In this document: in pieces, positions 40,988 through 50,550 of the stretch
How positions within the stretch are numbered: the first letter of the stretch is position 1
Layout of the letters: the number at the start of each line of letters is the position of its first letter
NCBI GenBank assembly: GCA_947502835.1
Contig: CANNBJ010000006.1
Location: 62,001-126,000, forward strand
Source: Bdellovibrionales bacterium
Lineage (GTDB): Bacteria; Bdellovibrionota; UBA1018; CAIMNF01
Length of the DNA: 64,000 bases
Reading direction: 5' to 3'
The notes under the pieces: model-generated
What the model was told of the DNA's origin: nothing
What the model saw: only the letters and a program-made list of their open reading frames with translations
Database searches by the model: none
Position numbers and translations under genes: made by a program

Positions 40988-42796
40988 CTAGTCCCGAAAG
41001 GGGGCCCGCGGCTTGTCGTTCCATTCTTTCATTTGTGCCAGAATTTCGTCAATCTTCAGAGTCTGGGAATCCTTGGCTCCGTAATTCCGCACAGCAAAGG
41101 CCCCCTCGCTCATCTCCCGATCGCCCGCCACCAGCATGAGGGGAATCTTCGCCATTTGTGCCTCACGGGTTTTGAGACCCATTTTTTCATTCCGGGAATC
41201 CATCTCAAAGCGGATCCCGAGTTCCTTCAGCCTTTTCCCCATTTCCTCGCAAAACGGAATGTGAGCCTCGGTGATCGGAATCAGGCGACACTGGACCGGC
41301 GCAAGCCAGAAGGGAAACGCCCCTGCACAGTGTTCGATGAATACACCCAAAAATCGCTCAAGCGATCCCAATACCGCCTTGTGGATCACAACTGGCCTGT
41401 GAGCAATGTTGTCGGACCCCACATAGGAACAATCAAATCGCTCCGGAAGGTTGAAGTCGAGCTGAACAGTCGCAAGCTGCCACTTCCTCCGCAATGCATC
41501 CTTCACTTTGATGTCGATCTTCGGGCCGTAAAAAGCCCCACCGCCTTCATCGAGCCCGTAGGGACGCCCGAGATTGTCGAGAATGTTCTTGAGGGCGCCC
41601 TCCGCGCGATCCCAAACCTCATCCGAACCGATTCTTTTTTCCGGCCTCGTGGAGAGAAACAGTTCGAGTTCATCCACCTTGAAGTCAAAGAGTGTGTAGC
41701 TCTTCACCACCATGTCCATGATCTTTCCAATCTCGGACTCGATCTGGTCCATGGTGCAATACACATGGGCATCATCCTGACAAAACGTCCGGACCCGTGT
41801 GAGCCCTGCCGTCACGCCCGAGAGCTCGTTGCGGTGCAGTCGACCGAAATCCGCAAGTCGCAACGGAAGATCACGGTATGAACGCTTGTGGGCGGAAAAG
41901 ATATAGGTGGAAGCAGGACAATTCATCGGCTTGACCGCAAACTCCCGATCCTGCGCATCCGCGTCCTTGCCCTTGGCCACAAAGAACATGTCATCCTTGT
42001 AATTTTCATAATGACCCGAGGTTTTCCAGAGAACCGTATCGAAAATCTGCGGCGTGATCACCTCGTCATAACCATAGTATGCGTACATGTCCCGCACATA
42101 CTGGACCAGACGGTTGTACACGATTGTGCCCTTCGGATGGAAAAAAGGACTTGCTGGCGCCTCCGGATGAAATGCAAACAAATCGAGCTCCTTGCCAAGT
42201 TTGCGATGATCCCTGCGCTTTGCTTCTTCCAGAAGATTCAAATGCTCATCAAGGGCCTCCTGAGTCGAGAAAGCCGTGCCATAGATTCTCTGGAGCATGG
42301 GGTTTTTCTCGCTCCCCCTCCAGTAGGCACCGGCAAGAGACATGAGCTTGAAAGCCTTGATCTTCGAGGCGCGCTCCACATGGGGGCCCCTGCAAAGATC
42401 CGTGAACTCACCCTCCGAATAGGTGCTCACCGAAGTGGCGCCAAACTGATCCCGGAGGGTTTCGATGATTTCAACCTTGAAGGGTTGGTTCATGGCCTTG
42501 AATTTTCCAAGCGCCTCCTCGATGGTGTGCTCGCGACGGACGAATTCCTGACCCGAGCCGATGATCCGGTTCATTTCCTTTTCGATTTTCTTGAGATCCT
42601 CCGGGACGAGCTTCACGGGGAGATCGACATCATAGTAAAATCCATCCTCCACGGTTGGTCCGATTCCAAATTTGGCCTCAGGCCACAACCGGCTGATGGC
42701 ATGTGCCATGACATGCGCGCAAGAGTGTCGCATGGTTTCAAGCTCACTCAGGGACGTTGGCTCTGTGATTTCATTCAAGACATTTTGTTCACTCAT
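40988..42796 (-). CDS. thrS: Threonyl-tRNA synthetase lacking the TGS domain
   Basis: The product is 602 residues. It charges tRNA-Thr with threonine. The editing domain (RHSCAHVMAHAISRLWPEAKFG, RREHTIEEALGKF), class II core (MNCPASTYIF with the zinc cysteine, RNELSGVTAGLTRVRTF) and anticodon-binding domain (LMLVAGDREMSEG) are all present. The N-terminal TGS domain of about 60 residues found in E. coli ThrS is missing: the protein starts about 28 residues before the editing domain. The start at 42796 overlaps the end of the peptide-binding-protein gene by 8 bp. Confidence 0.95.
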   Translation of the reverse strand: MSEQNVLNEITEPTSLSELETMRHSCAHVMAHAISRLWPEAKFGIGPTVEDGFYYDVDLPVKLVPEDLKKIEKEMNRIIGSGQEFVRREHTIEEALGKFKAMNQPFKVEIIETLRDQFGATSVSTYSEGEFTDLCRGPHVERASKIKAFKLMSLAGAYWRGSEKNPMLQRIYGTAFSTQEALDEHLNLLEEAKRRDHRKLGKELDLFAFHPEAPASPFFHPKGTIVYNRLVQYVRDMYAYYGYDEVITPQIFDTVLWKTSGHYENYKDDMFFVAKGKDADAQDREFAVKPMNCPASTYIFSAHKRSYRDLPLRLADFGRLHRNELSGVTAGLTRVRTFCQDDAHVYCTMDQIESEIGKIMDMVVKSYTLFDFKVDELELFLSTRPEKRIGSDEVWDRAEGALKNILDNLGRPYGLDEGGGAFYGPKIDIKVKDALRRKWQLATVQLDFNLPERFDCSYVGSDNIAHRPVVIHKAVLGSLERFLGVFIEHCAGAFPFWLAPVQCRLIPITEAHIPFCEEMGKRLKELGIRFEMDSRNEKMGLKTREAQMAKIPLMLVAGDREMSEGAFAVRNYGAKDSQTLKIDEILAQMKEWNDKPRAPFRD

Positions 42797-44453
42797 AAAA
42801 AAGATCCTTTGCAAGGTCTGTCCCGTATTTCCTGATCCACTTCCCGGATTGAATTCGCGAATGGAGGGCTGCGAGCACGAAATCCCGCTCCATCAAGAAC
42901 ACATAGGGAACCTGCTCGTACAGGATGTCCCCAATTTTTTGCAACAGCTTCTCGCGCTTTCCCTCGTTGAATTCGACATTGGCCTGCCGAATCATCTCAT
43001 CCACACTCGCGTTGAGAAACGAGGTGTAATTCGATCCACCCTCGATCGAGGAGCTTGCCCAAAGCTGTCTCGGATCCGGCTGAACCCCCCCGGCTCCCCA
43101 TCCGGAAAACGCAAGTTCAAACTCCTTTTTATGAAGAGACTGGAACATCACTCCAGGATCTTCGGGCCTCAACTCAAGATCGATTCCGGCCTTCTTGAAT
43201 GACTCCTTCAAAATCTGGGCCACTCTTTGCTGGGCAGGGCTCTCATTCATGAATTTGAACACGAACCTGAGGGGCTGGACCTTTCCGTTCAGCTCCTTCA
43301 GGAAAAATGCCTGCCCCGGCTCCTGGCGGAATCCGTCTTGCAACAGAAGTTCCCTCGCTTTTTTCGGATCATAGGAATAACGGCTGGAGTTCGCTTTCAA
43401 ATGATCCGAAACATAAGGACCACTCGACCCGAAGGGAGAAACACAGCGTGAGGCGGTTCCCATAAATCCTTTCTGGATCACGTCCTCATAATTCACCAAA
43501 TGCGCAAGTGCCTTCCTCAGATTCAGGGACGAAAGCCATGGGTGTTTGAGATTGATGGCGATTCCCGCCCAGGAAAGGGCACGAGCAGTCTTGAACCGGT
43601 CGGCCCAGAGTGTTTTACCCGAATCCCTCGAGGTCCCGAACTTCCCTGAGTCGACTCCCTTCACCTGATTCACATATTGGTCGGAAGTCAGGGTCGACGT
43701 GTCGATCTCATTGCGGACCAATTTCTCATACCGGAGAGTCGGATCCGCGATGATCCGGAACACGAGCGTCTTGAAACGAAATCGATTCCGGAACGAAGGA
43801 AGCGTGTCGCCCCACCATCCCGGCAATCGCTCAAGCACAATGACCTGGTCCCGGGAGAGGGACTTCAGGACATAGGGAGAATTCCCGACAGGACGCATGC
43901 CTTCCTTGGACTTGTTCAGATCGGCTTCCTTCTCGAATTGCTTCTTTTGAACCGGGGTGAACCCGTTCAAAACCGAAAGTGTATTGAATTTCGGCTCTGC
44001 CACCTGAAAGGAGAACTTTCGTCCGTCGACCTTTCTGAAGGTGACTCCCTCAAAGAAACCCCGAAGAACCGCCGCGTCCACTTTCGGATCCATGATTTTC
44101 CGGAATGTGAACTCGACATCATCCGAGGTGACGGGCGTTCCATCGCTCCACCGGGCACCGGAATTCAACTCGTAAAAGGTTTCCTTTCTGTCCTTGGAAA
44201 CGACAACCTTCGAAGCAAGAACGGGAGAATCCTTGAGCGTGTCCCCATCCTTCTCAAAGAGGGGAAGATAAAACTGGGAAGCCATATCCATGGACTCGGC
44301 ATCGCGCGCAAGAAAGGGAACCAGAGTGAGCGGAGTCATTCCAAGGGAATCTGTAAACGCCCCGCCCCCGGACGCACCCGTCGGAGACTCCGCCCGGGTG
44401 AATGACCCCGGAACGATCAGGAATGAAAGAAGCAGAATCGGGATGAGTTTCAT
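42789..44453 (-). CDS. Peptide/oligopeptide ABC-transporter substrate-binding protein
   Basis: The product is 554 residues with a signal peptide (ILLLSFLIVPGSFTRA). It belongs to the SBP_bac_5 family: ARWSDGTPVTSDDVEFTF, SRYSYDPKKARELL and GWGAGGVQPDPRQLW are characteristic. It captures peptides in the periplasm for an ABC importer; no permease or ATPase genes are nearby, so it may serve a transporter encoded elsewhere. The ATG at 44453 is preferred to the longer frame because it starts the signal peptide. It is divergent from the M19 dipeptidase, 58 bp apart, and overlaps thrS. Confidence 0.9.
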   Translation of the reverse strand: MKLIPILLLSFLIVPGSFTRAESPTGASGGGAFTDSLGMTPLTLVPFLARDAESMDMASQFYLPLFEKDGDTLKDSPVLASKVVVSKDRKETFYELNSGARWSDGTPVTSDDVEFTFRKIMDPKVDAAVLRGFFEGVTFRKVDGRKFSFQVAEPKFNTLSVLNGFTPVQKKQFEKEADLNKSKEGMRPVGNSPYVLKSLSRDQVIVLERLPGWWGDTLPSFRNRFRFKTLVFRIIADPTLRYEKLVRNEIDTSTLTSDQYVNQVKGVDSGKFGTSRDSGKTLWADRFKTARALSWAGIAINLKHPWLSSLNLRKALAHLVNYEDVIQKGFMGTASRCVSPFGSSGPYVSDHLKANSSRYSYDPKKARELLLQDGFRQEPGQAFFLKELNGKVQPLRFVFKFMNESPAQQRVAQILKESFKKAGIDLELRPEDPGVMFQSLHKKEFELAFSGWGAGGVQPDPRQLWASSSIEGGSNYTSFLNASVDEMIRQANVEFNEGKREKLLQKIGDILYEQVPYVFLMERDFVLAALHSRIQSGKWIRKYGTDLAKDLFYE

Positions 44454-44511
44454 GCAACGATTTAACCTAAAGATTCGCCTCCTTGTCAAAACTAATGCTA
44501 CTCTGCAAGGA

Positions 44512-45720
44512 ATGCTGTTCCGGATTTTCATCGTAGTTGCGTCCACCCTTCCGATGGTCCCCGCCGCAATGGCCCAAGTTGACCTTCATGCACATCTTTA
44601 CATGAAAGCTGGCCTTGGGCCGCTGTTTCGGGGGGAGCCCGGGGAGGCTGTGCGCGCGCGAAATCCGAATTCCCGATTCGAATCAAAAGCCACGGAACTC
44701 ACCCTCCTTGAGCCGGGGTCTCCCAAAATCACGGTGGTCAGCCTTTATGCCCATCCTTGGCTCTCCAACCCGCTGAAACTGAATTTCCTCGAAAACGTGA
44801 CCAGAGGACTTGAAACGCAATACGCACGTCTCGCCTCATTTGTCGATTCCAGACGTGACCGGATCGCGCTTGTCAAAACCCCGGCCGAGGCAAGAGTTGC
44901 TCTGAGAAACGGAAAACAGGTTCTGGTCCTGTCGATTGAAGGAGCCTACGGGGCCTTTGAAACCAATGCGGATCTTGCCAAGTGGGTGGATGAGCGTGGA
45001 GTGGCCATTGCAGGCCCCTTTCACCTTACCGAAGACTATTTTGGCGGCACCGCCCTCTTCACACCCCTCCGCGCAATCCTCTTTTCACCTCTTGCCTTTC
45101 TGGAAAGCATTCTCCTGAGCGGGGGCAAATGCCTGAGCTCCTTTTGCATGTCTCCGATGGGATTGAAGCCGGCGGGGCGTGAACTGATCTCAACCCTTCT
45201 TGAGAAACGGGTCTGGGTGGACTTGGCCCATGCCAATGAGCTCGAGCGGGGTGAACTCCTGCCTGAATTCAAAAAACGGGGACTGCCGCTCATGGTCTCC
45301 CACACCTCGCTTCGAACCCATTTGCATGCGGAAGGAAGCCTGAGTGACCTTGAGATCGAATATCTCAGCAACACCGGAGGGATTGTTGGCCTGATCCCGA
45401 GTGATGATGCTCTCACGGACGGGGACACCGGGGGCTGCTTTTCCGGTTTGACTGAGTTCAAAAAACAGTTCGAGTGGCTCGAATCAAAAGTGGGAAAACA
45501 AAAGGTCATGATCGGGAGTGATTTCAACTCACCCATCAAAGGACTAAGCCCTTCTTGCAAAGCTCGCGAGGGGGAAATCCTCGGAGCATTTGAAACCACG
45601 GGCTTCTTCCGGCAGGAGCAATTCAAGGCCCTCTCGGATTTCGTCGCGACCGAGCCGGATTGGACAAAGTCGACGGAGGAGTCCTTTCTGGCCGCTTGGG
45701 AACGGATCAGGCCAGACTGA
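44512..45720 (+). CDS. Membrane dipeptidase-like peptidase M19
   Basis: The product is 402 residues with a signal peptide (IFIVVASTLPMVPAAMA). Metal-binding features of the M19 family are visible: DLHAHLY at the start of the mature protein, LSIEGAYG, the histidine in LMVSHTS and GSDFNSP near the end (GSDFDG in classic members). It probably hydrolyses dipeptides in the envelope and faces a peptide-binding protein, a natural functional pair. TACTCT lies 7 bases before the ATG and AAGGA is directly adjacent. The 3' end overlaps the convergent gene by 14 bp. Confidence 0.85.
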   Translation: MLFRIFIVVASTLPMVPAAMAQVDLHAHLYMKAGLGPLFRGEPGEAVRARNPNSRFESKATELTLLEPGSPKITVVSLYAHPWLSNPLKLNFLENVTRGLETQYARLASFVDSRRDRIALVKTPAEARVALRNGKQVLVLSIEGAYGAFETNADLAKWVDERGVAIAGPFHLTEDYFGGTALFTPLRAILFSPLAFLESILLSGGKCLSSFCMSPMGLKPAGRELISTLLEKRVWVDLAHANELERGELLPEFKKRGLPLMVSHTSLRTHLHAEGSLSDLEIEYLSNTGGIVGLIPSDDALTDGDTGGCFSGLTEFKKQFEWLESKVGKQKVMIGSDFNSPIKGLSPSCKAREGEILGAFETTGFFRQEQFKALSDFVATEPDWTKSTEESFLAAWERIRPD

Positions 45721-46561
45721 TCCTGCGCCACAGTGCGCGCACGCCCTCTTCCGTTTCTCTCGGGTAGGCGGAATCGAATTCGATCCTTTGCGCGGCCCCC
45801 CCTGTTTCACTCCAGGCCTCGTCATCAAGAATGCACTCGGAGGTTCCCGGAGCCAAGCTTTCGAGCCACTTCCACGCAAGTTCCATATCGGGAGTGGAAT
45901 ACAGGATTCCGTTGCTTTCATCCGAAGCCCATGATCTGCCATCCAAAAACACGCGGAACAAGGAAACACGCCGATCGGTTCGGGCCCCCCCCACGAGCTC
46001 CTTTGGAGCATACACCGACCGGATCCAAGCAGCGGGAACCACGCCCTTGCCTGACGCGAGATTCAAAAAATGGGCGCCGAATTCTGCACAACCCGAGCCC
46101 TCTCCCTTCAAAATCCGGTGTCCTCCCCCATAATGGCGATGACAGCCATGTTTGAGCCACAAGTCGAGCTCTTCGAGCAACAAGGCGGCACGGGATTCAT
46201 CAAGTGGCACCACCACTGTTTTCAAACGATTGAGCCCACTAGCCCACTCAAGCTTTTTCAGGGAATCAAGACCGTGGTCAACCATTCCCGGAAAATCATA
46301 AAAAAAAGTTCCAAGACCCACCTGATCCCGGATCACCCTCAGCGTGGAACGATTGCGATGCGCACGGGACATTCCTGTCAACACGTGGCGCACGCCAAAG
46401 GGTCCGGGGATCCCGGATTTGATTTCAATATAAAAATGCCCGATCGGAGCCGGATCCTGAATCACATGATGGATCAGTGTGTCCCGCAAGAGCCCGCGGG
46501 GCGAACCCCAATCCAGCGGCTTTGGCGGAGGGACCACATGAAGTTTGAAAAACGACTCCAC
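45707..46561 (-). CDS. Conserved-looking protein of unknown function, possible permuted papain-like fold
   Basis: The product is 284 residues from a GTG placed directly after the prmA stop, with GGAAGGG upstream. There is no signal peptide. IGHFYIEIKSG near residue 42 supplies a His in a strand, and GSGCAEFGAHFLNLA near residue 155 supplies a Cys at a helix start. This His-before-Cys order is that of circularly permuted NlpC/LRAT/DUF4105-type enzymes. The middle region has a His/Gly cluster (GCHRHYGGGHR). The fold assignment is only a suggestion. It is translated with rng and prmA. Confidence 0.75.
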   Translation of the reverse strand: MESFFKLHVVPPPKPLDWGSPRGLLRDTLIHHVIQDPAPIGHFYIEIKSGIPGPFGVRHVLTGMSRAHRNRSTLRVIRDQVGLGTFFYDFPGMVDHGLDSLKKLEWASGLNRLKTVVVPLDESRAALLLEELDLWLKHGCHRHYGGGHRILKGEGSGCAEFGAHFLNLASGKGVVPAAWIRSVYAPKELVGGARTDRRVSLFRVFLDGRSWASDESNGILYSTPDMELAWKWLESLAPGTSECILDDEAWSETGGAAQRIEFDSAYPRETEEGVRALWRRISLA

Positions 46562-47587
46562 TCACCCTTCCCTTCTTCTGAGCCAGAGAGATCTCCATTC
46601 ATTTTTCCCGTCTTGGGTGATTGTGAAAGGACGACCTCCCGCCTGATAGGCATCAATCACCTGATCGAGGTCCGATTCGATCAGGCCGGACAAAACCAAC
46701 TCCGCATTCGGGCTCAGGCATCTTTTGATCTCACCCGAAAAGCGAATCAAGATCGGCCGAAGGATGTTGGCAAGCAGAACGTCCGCGCCTCCTTTTTTGA
46801 GCTCCTCAGGAATGGTCTCTGAAAAACTGACCCGGTCTGTGACTCCATTCAATGCCGCATTCTCACGGGCATTTTCATTGGCAAGCGGATCAACCTCGAC
46901 ACAGTACACCCTCGCCCCCTGGAGCGCGGCCGCGATGCCGAGAATCCCGGATCCCGATCCGAAATCCAACACGGTTTTCCCGGTAAGGTCCCCCAGTCCA
47001 ACAAGAATCTTGAGACAAAGCTGAGTGGTCTCATGAGTGCCGGTGCCGAATCCAGCCCCAGGGTTGATGGCAATGATCCCTTTGGTCTTTCCAGAATCAC
47101 ATGCCGCAATCCACTCCTCGCTCCACGGCGGCAATACCTTCAGTCGTTCATCCACCTCGATCCCTGTGAAAGAGGCCTTCCAGGTTGCATTCCAGTCCTG
47201 CTCTTCCTCTGCATTGACCTGAGGGGGAAAGGGGGTGATGTACTCCCTCAAAAGCCAGGACATTGCCGATCTCGCGGAGTCCGCATCCTTGAAATACGCG
47301 ATCATGCGCAAACAGGATTCCTGTCCCAGCCAGTCGCGCTCATGGGGTGCCAGTCCTTCATCCAAAACCCACGACTCGGTTTCATATCCACGTTCGTGGG
47401 CTTCCTCGGCCAAAAGGACGCCTTCCGTCACTCCGAGAAAGGAGGACTCCTTGGAATCCGGGGTGACAAGATCGCCGCAAAAGTCATTGAAACGCGCAAG
47501 GACAACTTCGCGCGCATGCATGGCACCGGTGGGATCGGAGGTCCGTGCCACTTGGGCGTTCAGCTCAAATGACAGCGCATGGATCAT
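46562..47587 (-). CDS. prmA: Ribosomal protein L11 methyltransferase
   Basis: The product is 341 residues, slightly longer than the typical 290-310. It trimethylates ribosomal protein L11. The PrmA signature GAGFGTGTHETTQLCL is followed by the SAM loop VLDFGSGSGILGIAAAL and the substrate motif LLANILRPIL. The N-terminal substrate-recognition domain covers about 1-140. The ATG overlaps the rng stop by 4 bp (ATGA), so rng, prmA and the following gene are coupled. Confidence 0.93.
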   Translation of the reverse strand: MIHALSFELNAQVARTSDPTGAMHAREVVLARFNDFCGDLVTPDSKESSFLGVTEGVLLAEEAHERGYETESWVLDEGLAPHERDWLGQESCLRMIAYFKDADSARSAMSWLLREYITPFPPQVNAEEEQDWNATWKASFTGIEVDERLKVLPPWSEEWIAACDSGKTKGIIAINPGAGFGTGTHETTQLCLKILVGLGDLTGKTVLDFGSGSGILGIAAALQGARVYCVEVDPLANENARENAALNGVTDRVSFSETIPEELKKGGADVLLANILRPILIRFSGEIKRCLSPNAELVLSGLIESDLDQVIDAYQAGGRPFTITQDGKNEWRSLWLRRREG

Positions 47588-50550
47588 GATTCTGATCCGT
47601 CACCGCTTCGAGACACTCCTTCGTAGTCCTGAACCACCACTTCGGAAGCAGTCTCGAGGCTCCGCGGCCTCGCATCCATCGCCTGTGCATTCAGATTCCC
47701 GCCCTGAGGGCGAAAGCGTCCACCACGGTTCCCGGGATTTCCGTTTCCTTGGCTTCCTTGATTCTGATTCCGGTTCCGATTGCGGTTCCGTCCGTTCCGA
47801 TGGTTTCCTTGTTGATTACCCTGGTTCTGCTGCCCGCGAAAATTCTGGCCGCGGGACGAGCGGGCGTTTCCGCCTCCTGAGCCCGGCACTCCGCTTGCGG
47901 ATCCAATCCCTGCAATCGCAGCATCCTGTGCAGCCTGCGCTCGCAGATACGCCAACTGATCCTCATCATCCATTTCGCTGAAATCGGGCGCGGAATCCAC
48001 CTGTGGACTCAAGGCTCCGAAATCCGGCTGCCGATCCTCGTCTTGATTCACGGGGGCCACTGATGCGTGCGGGGCTGACTGGTCAGCTCCTGATTCCGCC
48101 TCAGGCTTCTTGGGTTGAATCGCAGCGGGTTTTGCGGCAATGAAGGAACCGCTGGGACGAACCACGGGAACCTTGGGAGCCTCGTTTTGCTGGCTCTGTG
48201 GTTCATTCGAATCACTTCTTGATCCTGCATGCCGCTCTCCGCGCTCAGGGCGATCCGGCCTTCTTTGCTTGTTCTTCTCCTTGCGATCACTTCTCTCGCG
48301 CTCGATCCTGAGCTGGCGTGCGATGTCCTGGTTGGGCTTCTTCGCGGGCATGCGGTCGGAAACCACTTCAAACTGCTCCCCGTGGAAATCCTGCATCGCC
48401 TGCAAATAAACCGACTTGTTGTAACGTCGCTCAAGCTGATCGAGGGCATCCCGAAGTTCGATGGCAAGAATGTTGATCACAGCCTCATGAGCCGATACCA
48501 GGATCTTTTTTGATTCCCGGTCCACACTCAGGCGCTCCACTTCCCTCAAGATCTCGTACGCAACGGTGGAATGGGTCTTCGTATACCCGCGCCCTTCGCA
48601 ATGGGTGCACGGCTCGCACAAGGTCCGTACCAGCGTGTCGCGGGTTCGCTTCCGGGTCATCTCCACCAACCCGAGCTCGGAAATCTTCTGGATCGTGGGC
48701 CGGGCGCGGTCCTTCTTCAGCGCCTCATCGAGTGCGCGGTAGACACGCATCTTGTTGTCTTCGCGCTCCATGTCGATGAAATCGACAATGATGATCCCCC
48801 CGCAGTTCCGCAAACGGAGCTGGTAGGCGATTTCTTCGGCAGCCTCAAGGTTCGTCTTCAGGATGGTATCCTCGAGATTTTTCTTGCCGACGAATCGGCC
48901 GGTATTCACATCAATGGCGACCAAAGCCTCCGCCTGATCGATCACAATGTAGCCACCGCTCTTCAGCCAAACCTTTCGTTCCATGGAACGATGGAGCTCG
49001 CTTGAGAGTCCGTAGGCATCGAAGATCGGGATGTCGCCCTGATAGAACTCAATCTTTTCAATGAGGGTCGGCATGAAGCGTTCGGCAAAACTGATGAGCT
49101 CGTTGTAGTGATACCGGGTATCCACCACGATATGATCCACATCCTCATTCACCCAGTCCCGGATCGCGCGGAGGGTTGAGTTCAAATCCTCGTACACCAG
49201 GGCTGGGGCGGAGACATCATCCGCCTTCGTGCGGATTCCCGTCCACAGCTTGGAGAGATAGTCGATGTCCTGCTTGATCCAGGATTCCGGATCCTTTCCG
49301 CCGCTCGCGGTACGAACAATGAACCCCATTTTGCGGGGGCGGTTCTTTTCGACAAAATCGCGGAGCCTTCGGCGTTCATCTTCCCGCTCGATCCTTCGGC
49401 TCACTCCGACATGGTCAATGGAGGGCATACACACCAGATGGCGCCCCGGAAGGCTTACGTGGCAAGTGAGCCGCGCACCCTTGGTTGCGATCGGATCCTT
49501 CGCAACCTGAACAATCACTTCCTGGCCCTCTTTCAAAAGATCCGAGATATTTGCCTGTGTCCGCGGACGAAGCGACTTTGACTTGATACGCCGGTCACGC
49601 CCTCTCTGTTCCCTGAACTCCGGACGGGCCTTTCGCCCTTTGTTCGCTCCCTGGGAGACCGTCGCGGTTTCTCCGGCGATGGCTGCGCGGTCGCTCTGGA
49701 GCTCCCCGCTGTCGTTCAAATTTTCATTCACGGCGCTTGGAATGAGATTCGGATCCTCATGGGACTCGCCGCCTGCGAACTGATTGCGTCCCTCGCCTCC
49801 GCGACCCCGCCTGCGCCGATTGCGATTGCGTCCCCGACGGCCTCTGCGTCCGCCCTGCCCTTGCAACCCCTGCAGGCTGCCTTGATTTCCGCTCGCCTCC
49901 TGAGCTGCATCTTCGCCTGCGGGTCCGCCATCGGCACTCAGCGCGACGGATTCATCCTGCAGTTCATTCTGTGATTCATCTTGTGAATCATCCTGGCCTT
50001 CGTCCATCCCCTCCTCGAGGTCCTCCTCGAGGTCCTCTTCGAGATCCTCATCGGATTCATCCTCAAGATCGGATTCTCCGGCCTCAAACTGGAGCTCATC
50101 CCCGGCAGCAGTTTCCTCATCCGAAGAAGCTTCCAAGGAGTCCGAGTCATCAGGCAGCTCACCTTTTCCGGTAAGCTCTTCACCGATCGAGCCTTCCTCA
50201 AAGGCATTCGAGGCTTCCACCATGCCCGGCTGAACCGAATCCGAATCAGAAGAGTCTTCTTCGGATTCGCCAGTTTCAGATTCATCCGGAGTCACTTCGG
50301 TTTCCTCGCCCATCACTTCGGGATGGACATAAATGTCATCCACATACAGAAATGCGGCCTTATCCAGACCCACATCCACAAATGCAGCCTGCATCCCCGG
50401 GAGCACCCGGGTAACACGACCTTTGTAGATGTTTCCTACGATTCCTTTTTCACTGTCTCGTTCGATGAGCAATTCCTGGATTTGCCCATCATCCATCAAA
50501 GCGATGCGGACTTCCGGAAGGGTTGCATTAATAATGAGTTCTTTTGCCAT
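47584..50550 (-). CDS. rng: Ribonuclease E/G with a large insert in the S1 domain
   Basis: The product is 988 residues. The N-terminal RNase G-like catalytic part includes IVGNIYKGRVTRVLPGMQAAFVDVG, the 5'-sensor region, AIDVNTGRFVGKKNLEDTILKTN with the catalytic Asp, IIIVDFIDM and the zinc link CEPCTHC. The S1 domain is interrupted: residues about 75-330 are inserted between DDIYVHPE and TQANISDLL, first very acidic, then an Arg/Gly-rich RNA-binding-like stretch. The C-terminal roughly 240 residues are also disordered, with RNRNRN and QNQGNQQGN repeats. It initiates mRNA decay and rRNA processing. GGGGAG precedes the ATG. Confidence 0.93.
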   Translation of the reverse strand: MAKELIINATLPEVRIALMDDGQIQELLIERDSEKGIVGNIYKGRVTRVLPGMQAAFVDVGLDKAAFLYVDDIYVHPEVMGEETEVTPDESETGESEEDSSDSDSVQPGMVEASNAFEEGSIGEELTGKGELPDDSDSLEASSDEETAAGDELQFEAGESDLEDESDEDLEEDLEEDLEEGMDEGQDDSQDESQNELQDESVALSADGGPAGEDAAQEASGNQGSLQGLQGQGGRRGRRGRNRNRRRRGRGGEGRNQFAGGESHEDPNLIPSAVNENLNDSGELQSDRAAIAGETATVSQGANKGRKARPEFREQRGRDRRIKSKSLRPRTQANISDLLKEGQEVIVQVAKDPIATKGARLTCHVSLPGRHLVCMPSIDHVGVSRRIEREDERRRLRDFVEKNRPRKMGFIVRTASGGKDPESWIKQDIDYLSKLWTGIRTKADDVSAPALVYEDLNSTLRAIRDWVNEDVDHIVVDTRYHYNELISFAERFMPTLIEKIEFYQGDIPIFDAYGLSSELHRSMERKVWLKSGGYIVIDQAEALVAIDVNTGRFVGKKNLEDTILKTNLEAAEEIAYQLRLRNCGGIIIVDFIDMEREDNKMRVYRALDEALKKDRARPTIQKISELGLVEMTRKRTRDTLVRTLCEPCTHCEGRGYTKTHSTVAYEILREVERLSVDRESKKILVSAHEAVINILAIELRDALDQLERRYNKSVYLQAMQDFHGEQFEVVSDRMPAKKPNQDIARQLRIERERSDRKEKNKQRRPDRPERGERHAGSRSDSNEPQSQQNEAPKVPVVRPSGSFIAAKPAAIQPKKPEAESGADQSAPHASVAPVNQDEDRQPDFGALSPQVDSAPDFSEMDDEDQLAYLRAQAAQDAAIAGIGSASGVPGSGGGNARSSRGQNFRGQQNQGNQQGNHRNGRNRNRNRNQNQGSQGNGNPGNRGGRFRPQGGNLNAQAMDARPRSLETASEVVVQDYEGVSRSGDGSES

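Noticed and set aside
49990-50060. Tandem GAG/GAC-rich repeats as a possible repeat element
   Set aside because: They encode the DLEE repeats of the RNase E/G insert and are explained by the protein.
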